Positions 54,250-64,000 of a stretch of DNA of 64,000 nucleotides are shown here, one piece after another. The stretch's first letter is position 1. Each line of letters starts with the position of its first letter. The notes under the pieces were generated by a model. The model was given only the letters and a program-made list of their open reading frames with translations, was not told the DNA's origin and ran no database searches. The position numbers were made by a program, and so were the translations under genes. Source of the stretch: Novosphingobium sp. PP1Y (GTDB lineage: Bacteria; Pseudomonadota; Alphaproteobacteria; Sphingomonadales; Sphingomonadaceae); assembly GCF_000253255.1 (NCBI RefSeq), contig NC_015580.1, positions 2,679,001 to 2,743,000 on the forward strand, given 5' to 3'.

Positions 54250-55566
54250 TTCGCGCTCTGCAAGACGAACCTGCAACCGCAATAGCGGCCCCTCGCTGCC
54301 CTCGCCTGCATCATCTTCCGAAATGACTTCACCTCTCGCGTGCAGGAAGGCAAGCCTTTGTCCATCTGCTGCAGGAATCAGGAAGGAATAGACCTTGGAA
54401 TCTGCGGTCAGCGCATGGCTGACGACTTCCAGCAGGTTTTCGCAACCTTCGCCGGTGACTGCCGAAATTGGGACAATCGTCTCGTCTTTGCGGTGAGCGA
54501 TGGCTTCATGCAGCTTTTCGGCATGTTCCGGGCCCAGGAGGTCCCACTTGTTCCAAAGCTCGATGATCGGAATTCCGGGCTCGGCGCCCTCCTCCACGTC
54601 GTCGTCCACCACGCTGCCGAGCACTCCGAGGTCGCCCAGGACATCGAGGACCTGCCGCTTCTGGGCGTCCGTATCCGGATTGGCGATGTCGCGGACATGG
54701 AGGATCAGATCGGCCGCCGTGACTTCCTCCAACGTGGCGCGAAACGCCGCGACAAGCTGGGTCGGCAAGTCGGAGATGAAGCCCACTGTGTCAGACAGGA
54801 TCGCCTTTTCAACGCCCGGCAGGCGAATGGCGCGCATCGTGGGGTCGAGCGTTGCGAAAAGCAGATCCTGCGCCATGACTCCGGCGCCGGTCAGGCGATT
54901 GAACAGCGTCGACTTGCCGGCATTGGTGTAGCCGACCAGGGCAACGATCGGCCAAGGCGCTTTCTCACGACGGTCGCGATGAAGGCCTCGGGTGCGTCGT
55001 ACCTGCTCGAGTTCGCGCCGGATTTTCGCCATCCGGTCGCGGATCATGCGGCGGTCGGCCTCAATCTGTGTTTCGCCGGGGCCGCCAAGGAAGCCGAAGC
55101 CGCCGCGCTGGCGCTCGAGGTGAGTCCAGCTGCGCACGAGGCGGCCGGCCTGGTAATCGAGGTGCGCGAGTTCGACCTGCAGACGTCCTTCTGCCGTTGC
55201 AGCACGCTCGCCGAAGATTTCCAGGATCAAGCCCGTCCGGTCGATAACCTTGCGCTTGAGCTTTTCTTCGAGATTGCGTTGCTGGATCGCCGACAAGGAG
55301 CCGTCGACGATGATCAGTTCGGCCTCGTTCAGTTCACAGGCCGTGCCAATGTTCTGAATCTGGCCTTCACCGAATAACGTGCCGGCGCGCGGCTCGCGGA
55401 TCGGAATTGCCACGGCATCGGCAATGACAAGCCCGATCGCCAGTGCGAGGCCCTTGGCTTCATCAAGACGCGCTTCGGGGTCGAGATCGCCCTTCCCTCG
55501 CATCTGCGGATAGACGACGAGGGCACGCGCCCCGCGCGTGACCTCGCCCTTGAGTTCGTCGTTCAA
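54226..55566 (-). CDS. hflX: GTPase HflX
   Basis: 446 residues. An N-terminal domain (VDGSLSAIQQRNLEEKL) and a coiled linker precede the G domain: GYTNAGKSTLFNRLTG near residue 217 (G1), LFATLDPT near 245 (G2), SDTVGF near 266 (G3), NKWD near 345 (G4). GGPGETQIEADRR near 165 is the HflX signature. Splits stalled ribosomes under stress. Follows hfq after 18 bp, as in many proteobacteria. Confidence 0.95.
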   Translation of the reverse strand: MNDELKGEVTRGARALVVYPQMRGKGDLDPEARLDEAKGLALAIGLVIADAVAIPIREPRAGTLFGEGQIQNIGTACELNEAELIIVDGSLSAIQQRNLEEKLKRKVIDRTGLILEIFGERAATAEGRLQVELAHLDYQAGRLVRSWTHLERQRGGFGFLGGPGETQIEADRRMIRDRMAKIRRELEQVRRTRGLHRDRREKAPWPIVALVGYTNAGKSTLFNRLTGAGVMAQDLLFATLDPTMRAIRLPGVEKAILSDTVGFISDLPTQLVAAFRATLEEVTAADLILHVRDIANPDTDAQKRQVLDVLGDLGVLGSVVDDDVEEGAEPGIPIIELWNKWDLLGPEHAEKLHEAIAHRKDETIVPISAVTGEGCENLLEVVSHALTADSKVYSFLIPAADGQRLAFLHARGEVISEDDAGEGSEGPLLRLQVRLAERELGRFQAL

Positions 55567-55584
55567 ATCAGTTCAGCTTCACGC

Positions 55585-56157
55585 TCAATCTTCGGATTCT
55601 TCTTCATGCGCCTGAAGATCGACCGGAGTCACGGGTTGAATCGTCGAAACGGCGTGCTTGTAGGCCAACTGCACATAGCCCTCGCGTTCGAGCAGCATGC
55701 AGAACAAGTCATAAGCGGCAACGCGCCCTTGCAGCATGACCCCGTTGATCAGGAACATGGTGACCTGAACGCCGGCGCTGCGAATGCTGGAAAGGAACAC
55801 ATCCTGCAGGACGCGTGTCTTCTTGGAAGCATCGCCGCCACTGGCGAATTGACCGGCATCGACCGGGGTCGACGGCATGATCGTCGAGATCGCATGCTTG
55901 TAGACGAGCTGCGACTGACCATCGCGGCGCAGCAGGATCGAGAAGTTATCGAACCAGGTGACGATGCCCTGAAGCTTCACGCCCTTGACCAGGAACATGG
56001 TGACCGGAGTCTTGTTCTTACGCAGAAGATTGAGGAACTGATCCTGAAGATTCTGCCCCTTTCCTGCTGAAGTTCCCGCACTCACCGGGGCCTTCTCCGG
56101 TTCGGAAGCTGCTGCTGTTGCAGGTTTGGGTCGCGCAGTAAGCGTACGTCCAGCCAT
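55585..56157 (-). CDS. hfq: Tandem-domain Hfq RNA chaperone
   Basis: 190 residues, about twice normal Hfq. Two complete Hfq domains lie at about 35-99 and 115-179. Each has the Sm1 region (NLQDQFLNLLR; VLQDVFLSSIR) and the Sm2 YKHA motif (VYKHAISTI, AYKHAVSTI). Domain 1 keeps the basic rim (R46, K47, K49) and the distal-face lysine (K61 in VKLQG). In domain 2 the corresponding rim is R126, S127, G129, and the lysine is Met141. The N-terminal 34 residues are Ala/Pro-rich. Such a chain could form a trimer equivalent to a hexamer. It is located between ntrX and hflX. Confidence 0.92.
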   Translation of the reverse strand: MAGRTLTARPKPATAAASEPEKAPVSAGTSAGKGQNLQDQFLNLLRKNKTPVTMFLVKGVKLQGIVTWFDNFSILLRRDGQSQLVYKHAISTIMPSTPVDAGQFASGGDASKKTRVLQDVFLSSIRSAGVQVTMFLINGVMLQGRVAAYDLFCMLLEREGYVQLAYKHAVSTIQPVTPVDLQAHEEESED

Positions 56158-56289
56158 GTATTCGCTCCATCTTTTTGGCGGCCGCTAATGCGGTCCGCGA
56201 TCTGGCCGTGGGATCCCCACGACCGTTACCGAATCAAAACCTACCCAGTTGCTGCAGTGCAGTAAATGCGAAAATATGTGTCAGGGCTA

Positions 56290-57681
56290 TTACATTTCGT
56301 CCTCAGTATCGCCCTCGCGTCGCTCGGACATGCCGAGAAGCTTGAGCTTGCGGTGCAATGCCGAACGTTCCATTCCGATGAATGAAGCCGTCTTCGAGAT
56401 GTTCCCCGAAAAACGCCGGATCTGGACTTTGAGGTACTCCCGTTCGAAGCTCTCGCGGGCTTCGCGCAAGGGCGCGCTCATCATGACCGAAACGCCGGCA
56501 TCGCCTTGCGCGCGGTTGTTGAAGATTTCGGGCGGCAGCATGTCCACCTCGATCGTCTCGAGCTTCTCGCGCGGGGCCATGATGACGGTCCGCTCGACTA
56601 CATTACGCAGTTGCCGCACGTTGCCGGGCCATTCGTAGGCCTGTAGCGCGGTCATGGCCTCGCCTGTAACCTTCGGCGGGGAGACTCCCTGTTCATTGGC
56701 GTAGCGGGCGAAAAAGTGGTCGACCAGCGCGGGAATGTCATCGCGCCGCTCGCGCAGCGCCGGAATCGTAACCGGCACGACGTTGAGGCGGTAGAACAGG
56801 TCTTCGCGGAAACGGCGCTCGGCGATTTCCTTCTCCAGATCGCGCGAGGTCGAGGAAACTACGCGCACATCGACCCGGATCTGCCGGGAACCGCCGACGC
56901 GCACGAAGGCCTGGTCTGTCAGCACGCGCAGGATCCGCGCCTGGGTCGACAGCGGCATGTCGGAAACTTCGTCGAGGTAAAGCGTGCCGCCATCGGCAGT
57001 TTCAAGAAGGCCAGGTCTTACCAGGGCCCCTTCCGCTTCCTCACCGAACAGCTCCTGTTCGAAACGTTCAGGGGTGATGCGTGCGGAGTTGACGCTGACG
57101 AAGGCGTTGCTGGCGCGCGGGCTCCAGGCATGAAGCAGCCGCGCGGCCACTTCCTTGCCGGACCCGGCCGGCCCCGTAATCAGTAGGCGGCTGCCAGTGT
57201 TGGCGACACGCTTGAGCGTCGCCCTCACCTGATTGATGGCGCTGCTCGATCCGGTGAACTCCTCACCCGTCGGGAAGTCCTGCTTGAGCTGGGCATTTTC
57301 ACGGCGCAGCCGCTCTGTCTCGGTCGCGCGCCCGACGAGGTGGAGCAGCTTTTCAGCTTCGAAGGGCTTCTCGATGAAGTCGACGGCGCCGCGGCTGATT
57401 GCCGCCACGGCCGTATCGATATTGCCGTGACCGGAGAAGATGATGACGGGCAGTTCCGGTTCGCGGACCTTGATCGCATCGAGCACTTCCAGCCCGTCCA
57501 TCGGGCTGCCATGCAACCAGACATCGAGGAGCACCAGCGAAGGCCGGCGATCGTCGATAGCGGCCAATGCCGACTCGCTGTCGCCCGCCGTGCGGCATTC
57601 ATACCCTTCGTCGCTGAGCACGCCTGCGACCAGTTCGCGGATGTCGCGTTCGTCGTCGACGATCAGGATTTCTAGAGCCAT
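56290..57681 (-). CDS. ntrX: Response regulator NtrX
   Basis: 463 residues from MALEIL, with AAGAAGAG upstream. Receiver (IVDDERDIREL, phospho-Asp in LVLLDVWLHGS near 53, Lys in FIEKPF), AAA+ domain with Walker A GPAGSGKEVA near 163 and Walker B GGTLYLDEVS near 227, then a Fis-type HTH (NISKTASFIGMERSALHRKL). Where sigma54 activators have GAFTGA the sequence reads EGALVRPG, so classical sigma54 activation is unlikely. Partner kinase NtrY lies 50 bp upstream. Controls nitrogen, redox and envelope genes in alphaproteobacteria. Confidence 0.92.
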   Translation of the reverse strand: MALEILIVDDERDIRELVAGVLSDEGYECRTAGDSESALAAIDDRRPSLVLLDVWLHGSPMDGLEVLDAIKVREPELPVIIFSGHGNIDTAVAAISRGAVDFIEKPFEAEKLLHLVGRATETERLRRENAQLKQDFPTGEEFTGSSSAINQVRATLKRVANTGSRLLITGPAGSGKEVAARLLHAWSPRASNAFVSVNSARITPERFEQELFGEEAEGALVRPGLLETADGGTLYLDEVSDMPLSTQARILRVLTDQAFVRVGGSRQIRVDVRVVSSTSRDLEKEIAERRFREDLFYRLNVVPVTIPALRERRDDIPALVDHFFARYANEQGVSPPKVTGEAMTALQAYEWPGNVRQLRNVVERTVIMAPREKLETIEVDMLPPEIFNNRAQGDAGVSVMMSAPLREARESFEREYLKVQIRRFSGNISKTASFIGMERSALHRKLKLLGMSERREGDTEDEM

Positions 57682-57731
57682 GATCTCTTCTTCTTTTTTT
57701 TGCAGGAACTTGAATGGATAAATTGGCAGTG

Positions 57732-59954
57732 TCACTCAGCTGCCTCCGACTTGCGGCTCTGCGCGAGAGGATCGGTGGCGAAACGCATCGTCACTGTGGT
57801 TCCGCCACCTTCGGTCGGTGTGAACTGCATTTCGCCGCCATGCTCCTCGATGATCTTGTTGACGATGGCGAGGCCGAGCCCGGTGCCCTTCTCGCGGGTC
57901 GTTACATAGGGCTCGATGATCCGTTCGCGGTCCTGCGACAGGCCGATACCGTTGTCGGCGATGCGCACAACGATATGGTCCTCATCCGCGGTTACCGCGA
58001 CGGCGACCTTGCCCAACCAACCTTCGGGCGCATCTTTCGCTTTTGATTCAATGGCCTCGATCGCATTTTTCAAGACGTTGGTCATCGCCTGGCCGAACTG
58101 GTGGCGATCGCAATCGATGGTTCCGATCCCTGGATCGCTAGAGAACGAGAACCTGATGTCGGGACGCGCGACTTCCTGCAGGAAGAGCGCCTGGCGCGTA
58201 AGGGCGACAGGATCCTCGACGCGGAAGACGGGCTTGGGCAGGCGCGCGAAGGAAGAGAACTCGTCCACCATCTTGCGCAGATCGCCCACCTGGCGGATTA
58301 TGGTGCGCGTCAGGTCTTCAAAAAGTTCAGGATTATCAACGATCTGCTTGCGATATCTGCGGCTAAGCCTTTCAGTAGCCAACTGTATAGGGGTTAGCGG
58401 ATTCTTGATTTCATGCGCAATCCGGCGAGCGACATCGGACCAGGCTGCAGTTCGCTGGTCGAGCAACTGTCGCGTGATGTCTTCGAAAGTGATGACATGG
58501 CCGGTGGCATCGCGGCTTGTCTTCACGGCAAGGGTAAGCAGTTCGCCATTGCGATTGTATTGCACGATGCCGGCTGCCCCGCCCTTCTCCACCAGATCGG
58601 CAAGGCTTGGCGCCAGTTCCGCCAATGCCATGCCTTCCGGCACTTCCTTGTCGCGATCAGTGAGCAGCTTGAGGGCCATGCTGTTCATCAGCAGGATCCG
58701 ATCCTGCTCATCGAGCGATATGATGCCCGAAGTAACGGATTCGAGAACCGCCTCGATAAAGACGCGTCGTTCGTGAAGCTGTCGATTGACGCCCAGCAGC
58801 GCCTGGGTCTGCTTCTCGATCTGGGCGGTCATGCGATTGAACGCGCGGTTCAAGAGCCCGATCTCGTCAGCGCCCGTTCGTCCTTCAATTCGCAGCGAGA
58901 AATTGCCGCTGCCGACGCTTCGCGCGGCATCGACCAACTCGTAGAGCGGTTTGACCTGCCGGTCCGCGAACCTGAGCGCAAACCACACGGCCAGTCCGAC
59001 AAGCGCAAGCGAGGCAACGAACAGCGCCACGTTGAAGCGCAGTTGCAGGACGCGGGCACGATTGGAGAGGACCTCGTAGGCCTGCACGATGTTCTCGGCG
59101 TGCTGCCCCTGACTGAGCGAAACAAGGTCATTGCTTCGCGCTGCATAGAGGTAGACGCCGGAATCGCGCTCGATGGGCACGACGGCCACGATCTTGTTTG
59201 CATTGGACGTGACCACCATCGGCTCGCCCTTTTCGAGCCGTTGCAGGACGTCCTCGCCAATGCGCTTGTCCTCGGAATTGCCTTCAGGATCGACGATGAT
59301 CGGCGTGCGCTGGTTGCCGTCGGGGCCGACCTGGATGATCGCCGAAAGGCTCAGGTTCCGGCGATAGACCTGATCGGCATAGAAAGCCTGGAATGCCGGG
59401 CTCGCGATAGGGTACTCGCTGAGCATCGTGCGGGCGTCTTCGGCCATCGCAACGGATTCGTAGCCGACGTCGCGCTGGGTCTGTTCGTAATAGCCCCGGG
59501 CGAGCTTGTTGGCGTTTTCCAGCAACCCGCGAGAACTGTCAGAAAACCAGAATTCGACGCCCGACTGGAAAAGCCAGGAGGCAAAGACCACGACGAGAAG
59601 CGTCGGAACGGCTGAAATCAGCGAGAAAATGAACACGAGGCGCACGTGCATGCGCCCGGTGCCGCCGATGTGCTCTGCAGCCCTGCGCAAGGCCATGCGA
59701 CGACCGAGCAGGACCAGGATAGCCATGGCCGGTACCAGCGTGCCGATCAGCAACGAGGCCGTGAGGTTGGACGGAAGGAGCTGTCCCTTGTCCGCCCCGT
59801 TGTTCAGCGCAAACCACGTGGTGGCGGTCATGATCAGGAACGCAACGACGGAGAGCACCTCCATCATCGCGAAGAAGTTCGCCCGGCGCGCCCCGACCTG
59901 CATCCGACGCCACCAGCGAGGCCATGCGCGCTTCTTTGCGGATTCCTCGATCAT
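57732..59954 (-). CDS. ntrY: Sensor histidine kinase NtrY
   Basis: 740 residues. Several N-terminal TM segments (about 30-120, then 300-325) frame a periplasmic sensor region. A HAMP domain (LRFADRQVKPLYELVDAARSV near 330), a PAS domain and a HisKA with its His in RIAHEIKNPLTPIQ near 512 follow. The HATPase N-box (NVLKNAIEAIE) and GTGLGLAIV end the protein. Starts 60 bp after ntrC. Phosphorylates NtrX. Confidence 0.94.
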   Translation of the reverse strand: MIEESAKKRAWPRWWRRMQVGARRANFFAMMEVLSVVAFLIMTATTWFALNNGADKGQLLPSNLTASLLIGTLVPAMAILVLLGRRMALRRAAEHIGGTGRMHVRLVFIFSLISAVPTLLVVVFASWLFQSGVEFWFSDSSRGLLENANKLARGYYEQTQRDVGYESVAMAEDARTMLSEYPIASPAFQAFYADQVYRRNLSLSAIIQVGPDGNQRTPIIVDPEGNSEDKRIGEDVLQRLEKGEPMVVTSNANKIVAVVPIERDSGVYLYAARSNDLVSLSQGQHAENIVQAYEVLSNRARVLQLRFNVALFVASLALVGLAVWFALRFADRQVKPLYELVDAARSVGSGNFSLRIEGRTGADEIGLLNRAFNRMTAQIEKQTQALLGVNRQLHERRVFIEAVLESVTSGIISLDEQDRILLMNSMALKLLTDRDKEVPEGMALAELAPSLADLVEKGGAAGIVQYNRNGELLTLAVKTSRDATGHVITFEDITRQLLDQRTAAWSDVARRIAHEIKNPLTPIQLATERLSRRYRKQIVDNPELFEDLTRTIIRQVGDLRKMVDEFSSFARLPKPVFRVEDPVALTRQALFLQEVARPDIRFSFSSDPGIGTIDCDRHQFGQAMTNVLKNAIEAIESKAKDAPEGWLGKVAVAVTADEDHIVVRIADNGIGLSQDRERIIEPYVTTREKGTGLGLAIVNKIIEEHGGEMQFTPTEGGGTTVTMRFATDPLAQSRKSEAAE

Positions 59955-60014
59955 CGTTGCGCCGTTACAACACTACTGTTGCGGCGTCGCAAGAGGCTTT
60001 CCACCGATTTCGAC

Positions 60015-61438
<1,424 letters not shown>

Positions 61439-61442
<4 letters not shown>

Positions 61443-62566
61443 GCGCCGGTTCTCCACTTCATCAGTTTCTTGCGGGTCTCGCGGGCGAGCGGCAAGTGAA
61501 GCCTGAAGTGCGTCAGCCCCGCCTCTTCGTCGCGCTCATGGGTGATGCGCCCGTTCATGTCGCGCACCAGCTTGCGAACCAGTGGCAGACCGAGCCCCTG
61601 CCCCGACTTCTTGGTCGTCACGAACGGTTCAAAGATGTGGTCGCGCATTGAAGGGTCGATGCCCGGGCCATTGTCCGAAATGCGCAGTTCTACCGGCAGA
61701 CGCACCGGCTTGCCGGAATCCGTCGTATGCAACTGCAGGCCGCTTGCGAAGCGCGTTCGGATCGTGACCTTCGGGTCATCGACCTCCCGGCACGCCTCCA
61801 TGGCATTGGAAACGAGATTGATGATGACCTGGACAAGTCCGTCCGGACTGCCGAGTACCGCCGGGAGCGACGGGTCGAATTCCTCGATGAGCCGGACCGG
61901 GCTTGGCTGGGTTGCAGAGGCTGCATCGATCACGTCGATGGCGCGGCGCGCGGCCTCGTGCAGGTTGCAGGGTTCGACCGGCGATGTCGTGCGGCGGCTG
62001 AGTTTCTGCATCTGGTCGATAAGATTGGCGATGCGGTCGACTTCCGAGGTGATAAGGTCGGTCAGGGCCCGGTCGCGTTCATCGACCTTGCGGGCAAGCA
62101 GCTGCGCGGCGCCGCGAATCCCGGCAAGCGGGTTCTTGATTTCGTGGGCCATGATTTCCGGACCGCGCAGGACGGCATTGTCGATCCCGCCGGAATCGTC
62201 CCCAAGCGCATCGGTGGCGCTGTTGTCGTGGATCGTCAGCACCTGCCACCCGAGCGTATCGGCCACGGGCGCGACATTGATGTCGATCCGGCGGGCGCCG
62301 CGCCCTTTCAGCGCCACAACGACTTCGCGCGCGGAAACCGGCGTCTCGAAATCGTTGAGCCGTTCGAGCAGCCGCGGGTCGGAAAACGACATGACTTGAG
62401 CAAGAGTACTGCCGACCAGGCGGCGCAGCGACTGGCCGAAGAACTGTTCCGCCGCCGGGTTGACCGAGGCGATCCGCAAACCCGGCTCCAGCAAGATCAC
62501 GGCATGAGGAAGGCTAGCCAGCAGCCGGTTGGCCTCAGGCAGGACCGTCCGGGATAGCAGGCTCAT
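61439..62566 (-). CDS. ntrB: Nitrogen sensor kinase NtrB
   Basis: 375 residues, soluble. PAS domain (LPHAVILLEPGLRIASVNPAAEQFFG near the start; only part quoted elsewhere), HisKA with its His in MAHEIKNPLAGIRG near 138, HATPase N-box LVSNAMEAC near 250 and GQGLGLPLV near 325. Phosphorylates NtrC and is switched to phosphatase by PII. Start overlaps dusB stop by 4 bp. Confidence 0.94.
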
Positions 62567-63579
62567 GCGGCCTGCCGCTCCCGGTAAGGGGCGTAGAATT
62601 CGGCAAGTTCGCGCAGAACTTCGTCCGGATCGGCGATGAAGTTCACCTTGTTGCGGAATTCCGCCGATCCGCGCACGCCCTTGATGTACCAGCCCAGATG
62701 CTTGCGGGCCATCTTGACACCGGTATCAGCGCCGTAATGCTCGAGCATCTGCTCGTAGTGGCTGCGGATGATCTCGTATTGTCCGGCGACATTGGGATCG
62801 GCCGAGACGGGCTGTCCGCGCCACCACTGCATGACCTGTCCGAGAAACCATGGCCGACCGTAGGATCCGCGCCCGATCATCAGCCCGTCGGCGCCGGACT
62901 GCTCAAGGGCCGCCGCGGCATCGTCGATGGTGCAGATATCGCCGTTGACGATCACCGGGATCGAAACCGCTTCCTTGACGCTGCGGACAAAGGCCCAGTC
63001 GGCCTCGCCCTTGTACATCTGGTTGCGGGTGCGGCCGTGGACCGTGATCATCTGCGCGCCGAGATCCTCGGCGATCCGGGCCAGTTCCGGCGCGTTGAGG
63101 CTGTCATGGCACCAGCCCATGCGCATCTTGACGGTGACAGGCACTCTCACCGCCTTCACCGTCGCCTCGATCAACCGGGTTGCCAGCGGGACGTCGCGCA
63201 TCAGCGCCGAGCCGGCATCGCCATTCACGACCTTGCGCACCGGGCAGCCCATGTTGATGTCGATGATCGCAGCGCCCCGGTCTTCGACCAGCTTCGCCGC
63301 TTCGGCCATCTGTTCGGGTTCGCAGCCGACGAGCTGCATCGAGACCGGATCCTCGATCTTGTCCCACATCGCCTTCTGGATCGACACCCGCGTTTCGCGG
63401 ATCGCTGCCGGGCTGGCGATCATCTCGGTGACGTTGAGCCCCGAACCGAACCCGCGCACCATCCTTCTGAAAGGCAGGTCGGAAACGCCCGTCATCGGAG
63501 CGAGCACGACCGGGCAGTCGATCGTGACGGGACCGACCTTGATGGGCTTGAGCGCCGGGGGCTGGGGCAATTGGGTCAT
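62563..63579 (-). CDS. dusB: tRNA-dihydrouridine synthase DusB (NifR3)
   Basis: 338 residues from MTQLPQP; a longer upstream frame is rejected because the family starts near VGPVTIDCPVVLAPM. FMN-binding APMTGVSDLPFR near 28 and the catalytic Cys in NMGCPVRKV near 108 are present, with NGDICT and IGRG later. Reduces uridine in tRNA D-loops. Its location at the head of ntrBC is the classical nifR3-ntrB-ntrC order of alphaproteobacteria. Confidence 0.94.
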   Translation of the reverse strand: MTQLPQPPALKPIKVGPVTIDCPVVLAPMTGVSDLPFRRMVRGFGSGLNVTEMIASPAAIRETRVSIQKAMWDKIEDPVSMQLVGCEPEQMAEAAKLVEDRGAAIIDINMGCPVRKVVNGDAGSALMRDVPLATRLIEATVKAVRVPVTVKMRMGWCHDSLNAPELARIAEDLGAQMITVHGRTRNQMYKGEADWAFVRSVKEAVSIPVIVNGDICTIDDAAAALEQSGADGLMIGRGSYGRPWFLGQVMQWWRGQPVSADPNVAGQYEIIRSHYEQMLEHYGADTGVKMARKHLGWYIKGVRGSAEFRNKVNFIADPDEVLRELAEFYAPYRERQAA

Positions 63580-63659
63580 AAAACGTGCACTACTGCCTAA
63601 AAAACAGGCAGCGCATAGTGGATTGCCCTCATCACGGCAAGCGATTACCGGCAATCGCG

Positions 63660-64000
63660 ATGTCACAGGACACTTCATCCACTCCCGCGAATATCGGGCA
63701 AGGCCCTCGCGTCGCGGCCATTGTCGTTGCTGCCGGCCAGGGAATCAGGGCTGGCCAGCCCCTTCCCAAGCAATTCGCGAACTGGCGCGGCAAGCCAGTC
63801 GTGCGCCATTCCGTCGAAGCCCTGGCGCAAGCCGGCCTTGCCCCGATCCTGGTCATGGTTCCGCACGGTGGCGAGGAACTGGCGCGGCAGGCACTGTCCG
63901 GCATCGCAGGCGTGCAACTCTCCGTCGGCGGCAAAACACGCCAGGAAACGGTTCGGCTCGGTCTCGAAGTCCTGGCTGCCGACAAGCCGGACCGGGTCCT
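63660..64000 (+). CDS. ispD: IspD (or IspDF) cytidylyltransferase, N-terminal part (runs off the right edge)
   Basis: The frame opens at ATG 63660 and stays open to the end, about 113 codons. IVVAAGQGIRAG near residue 20 followed by LPKQF is the nucleotide-binding CTP motif of MEP cytidylyltransferase, and VGGKTRQETVRLGLE near 90 is the second family block. It makes CDP-methylerythritol in the isoprenoid MEP pathway. Many alphaproteobacteria have an IspD-IspF fusion; the C-terminus is outside the window, so this cannot be decided. Divergent from dusB, 80 bp apart. Confidence 0.85.
   Translation, partial: MSQDTSSTPANIGQGPRVAAIVVAAGQGIRAGQPLPKQFANWRGKPVVRHSVEALAQAGLAPILVMVPHGGEELARQALSGIAGVQLSVGGKTRQETVRLGLEVLAADKPDRV

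Noticed and set aside
56207..56221. Small palindrome (CGTGGG-ATC-CCCACG) upstream of hfq
   Set aside because: Six-bp stem without a T-tract; too weak to call a terminator or operator.

Overview
The window looks like a chromosomal stretch of a sphingomonad (Alphaproteobacteria, Sphingomonadales), most likely Novosphingobium or a close relative. The base composition is GC-rich. The dusB-ntrB-ntrC-ntrY-ntrX-hfq-hflX block has the gene order usual in alphaproteobacteria. There is a PhaR-type polyhydroxyalkanoate regulator, and Hfq is a single polypeptide with two Sm/Hfq domains. These identifications rest on recognising protein motifs by eye; no database search was possible.

Left part (1-27.6 kb): housekeeping genes. 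These are xerC (partial)-hemW-rdgB-rph on the minus strand; hrcA-grpE; a small glycine-zipper lipoprotein; a PCuAC copper protein coupled to a small HExxH protein; dnaK-dnaJ behind a sigma32-like promoter; a patatin-like protein; radA-cvpA-NifU-like; an MHS-type transporter overlapping alr; phaR with a perfect dyad in front; an archaeal/eukaryal-type prolyl-tRNA synthetase; a DUF805 protein; a secreted M28 peptidase; rnr; a universal stress protein; pdhC-thioesterase-lpd; and a PilZ protein.

Middle (27.7-39.6 kb): a short-chain acid (acetate/propionate) utilisation locus. It holds a PrpE-like ligase, a GNAT acetyltransferase, an MHS-family transporter and a DcaP-like porin on the minus strand. 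Divergent from these are acs and a LuxR-type response regulator (CrbR-like), which converges with an SSS-domain hybrid kinase (CrbS-like). The acs/porin intergenic region carries three GGTCTA direct repeats spaced 20-21 bp, a good candidate binding site for the regulator.

39.77-45.02 kb: a compact 5.2-kb integrative element inserted in the 3' end of tRNA-Ser(UGA). It is bounded by a 14-bp direct repeat and carries a P4-type integrase, a 184-residue unknown protein, an AlpA-like factor, a winged-helix protein, a PC4-like protein, a HUH-type Rep and a Cys/His HGG-GPRT protein as one tightly packed minus-strand operon. An AT-rich secreted PDZ-protein gene sits as cargo on the other strand. This is the most system-like candidate in the window.

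Right part (45.1-64 kb): a plus-strand cluster mltB-rlpA-dacC-tmk-holB-metG-tatD-MBL-small membrane protein, then mazG, converging with hflX. Beyond it is the nitrogen-regulation/Hfq operon on the minus strand and the start of ispD running off the right edge.
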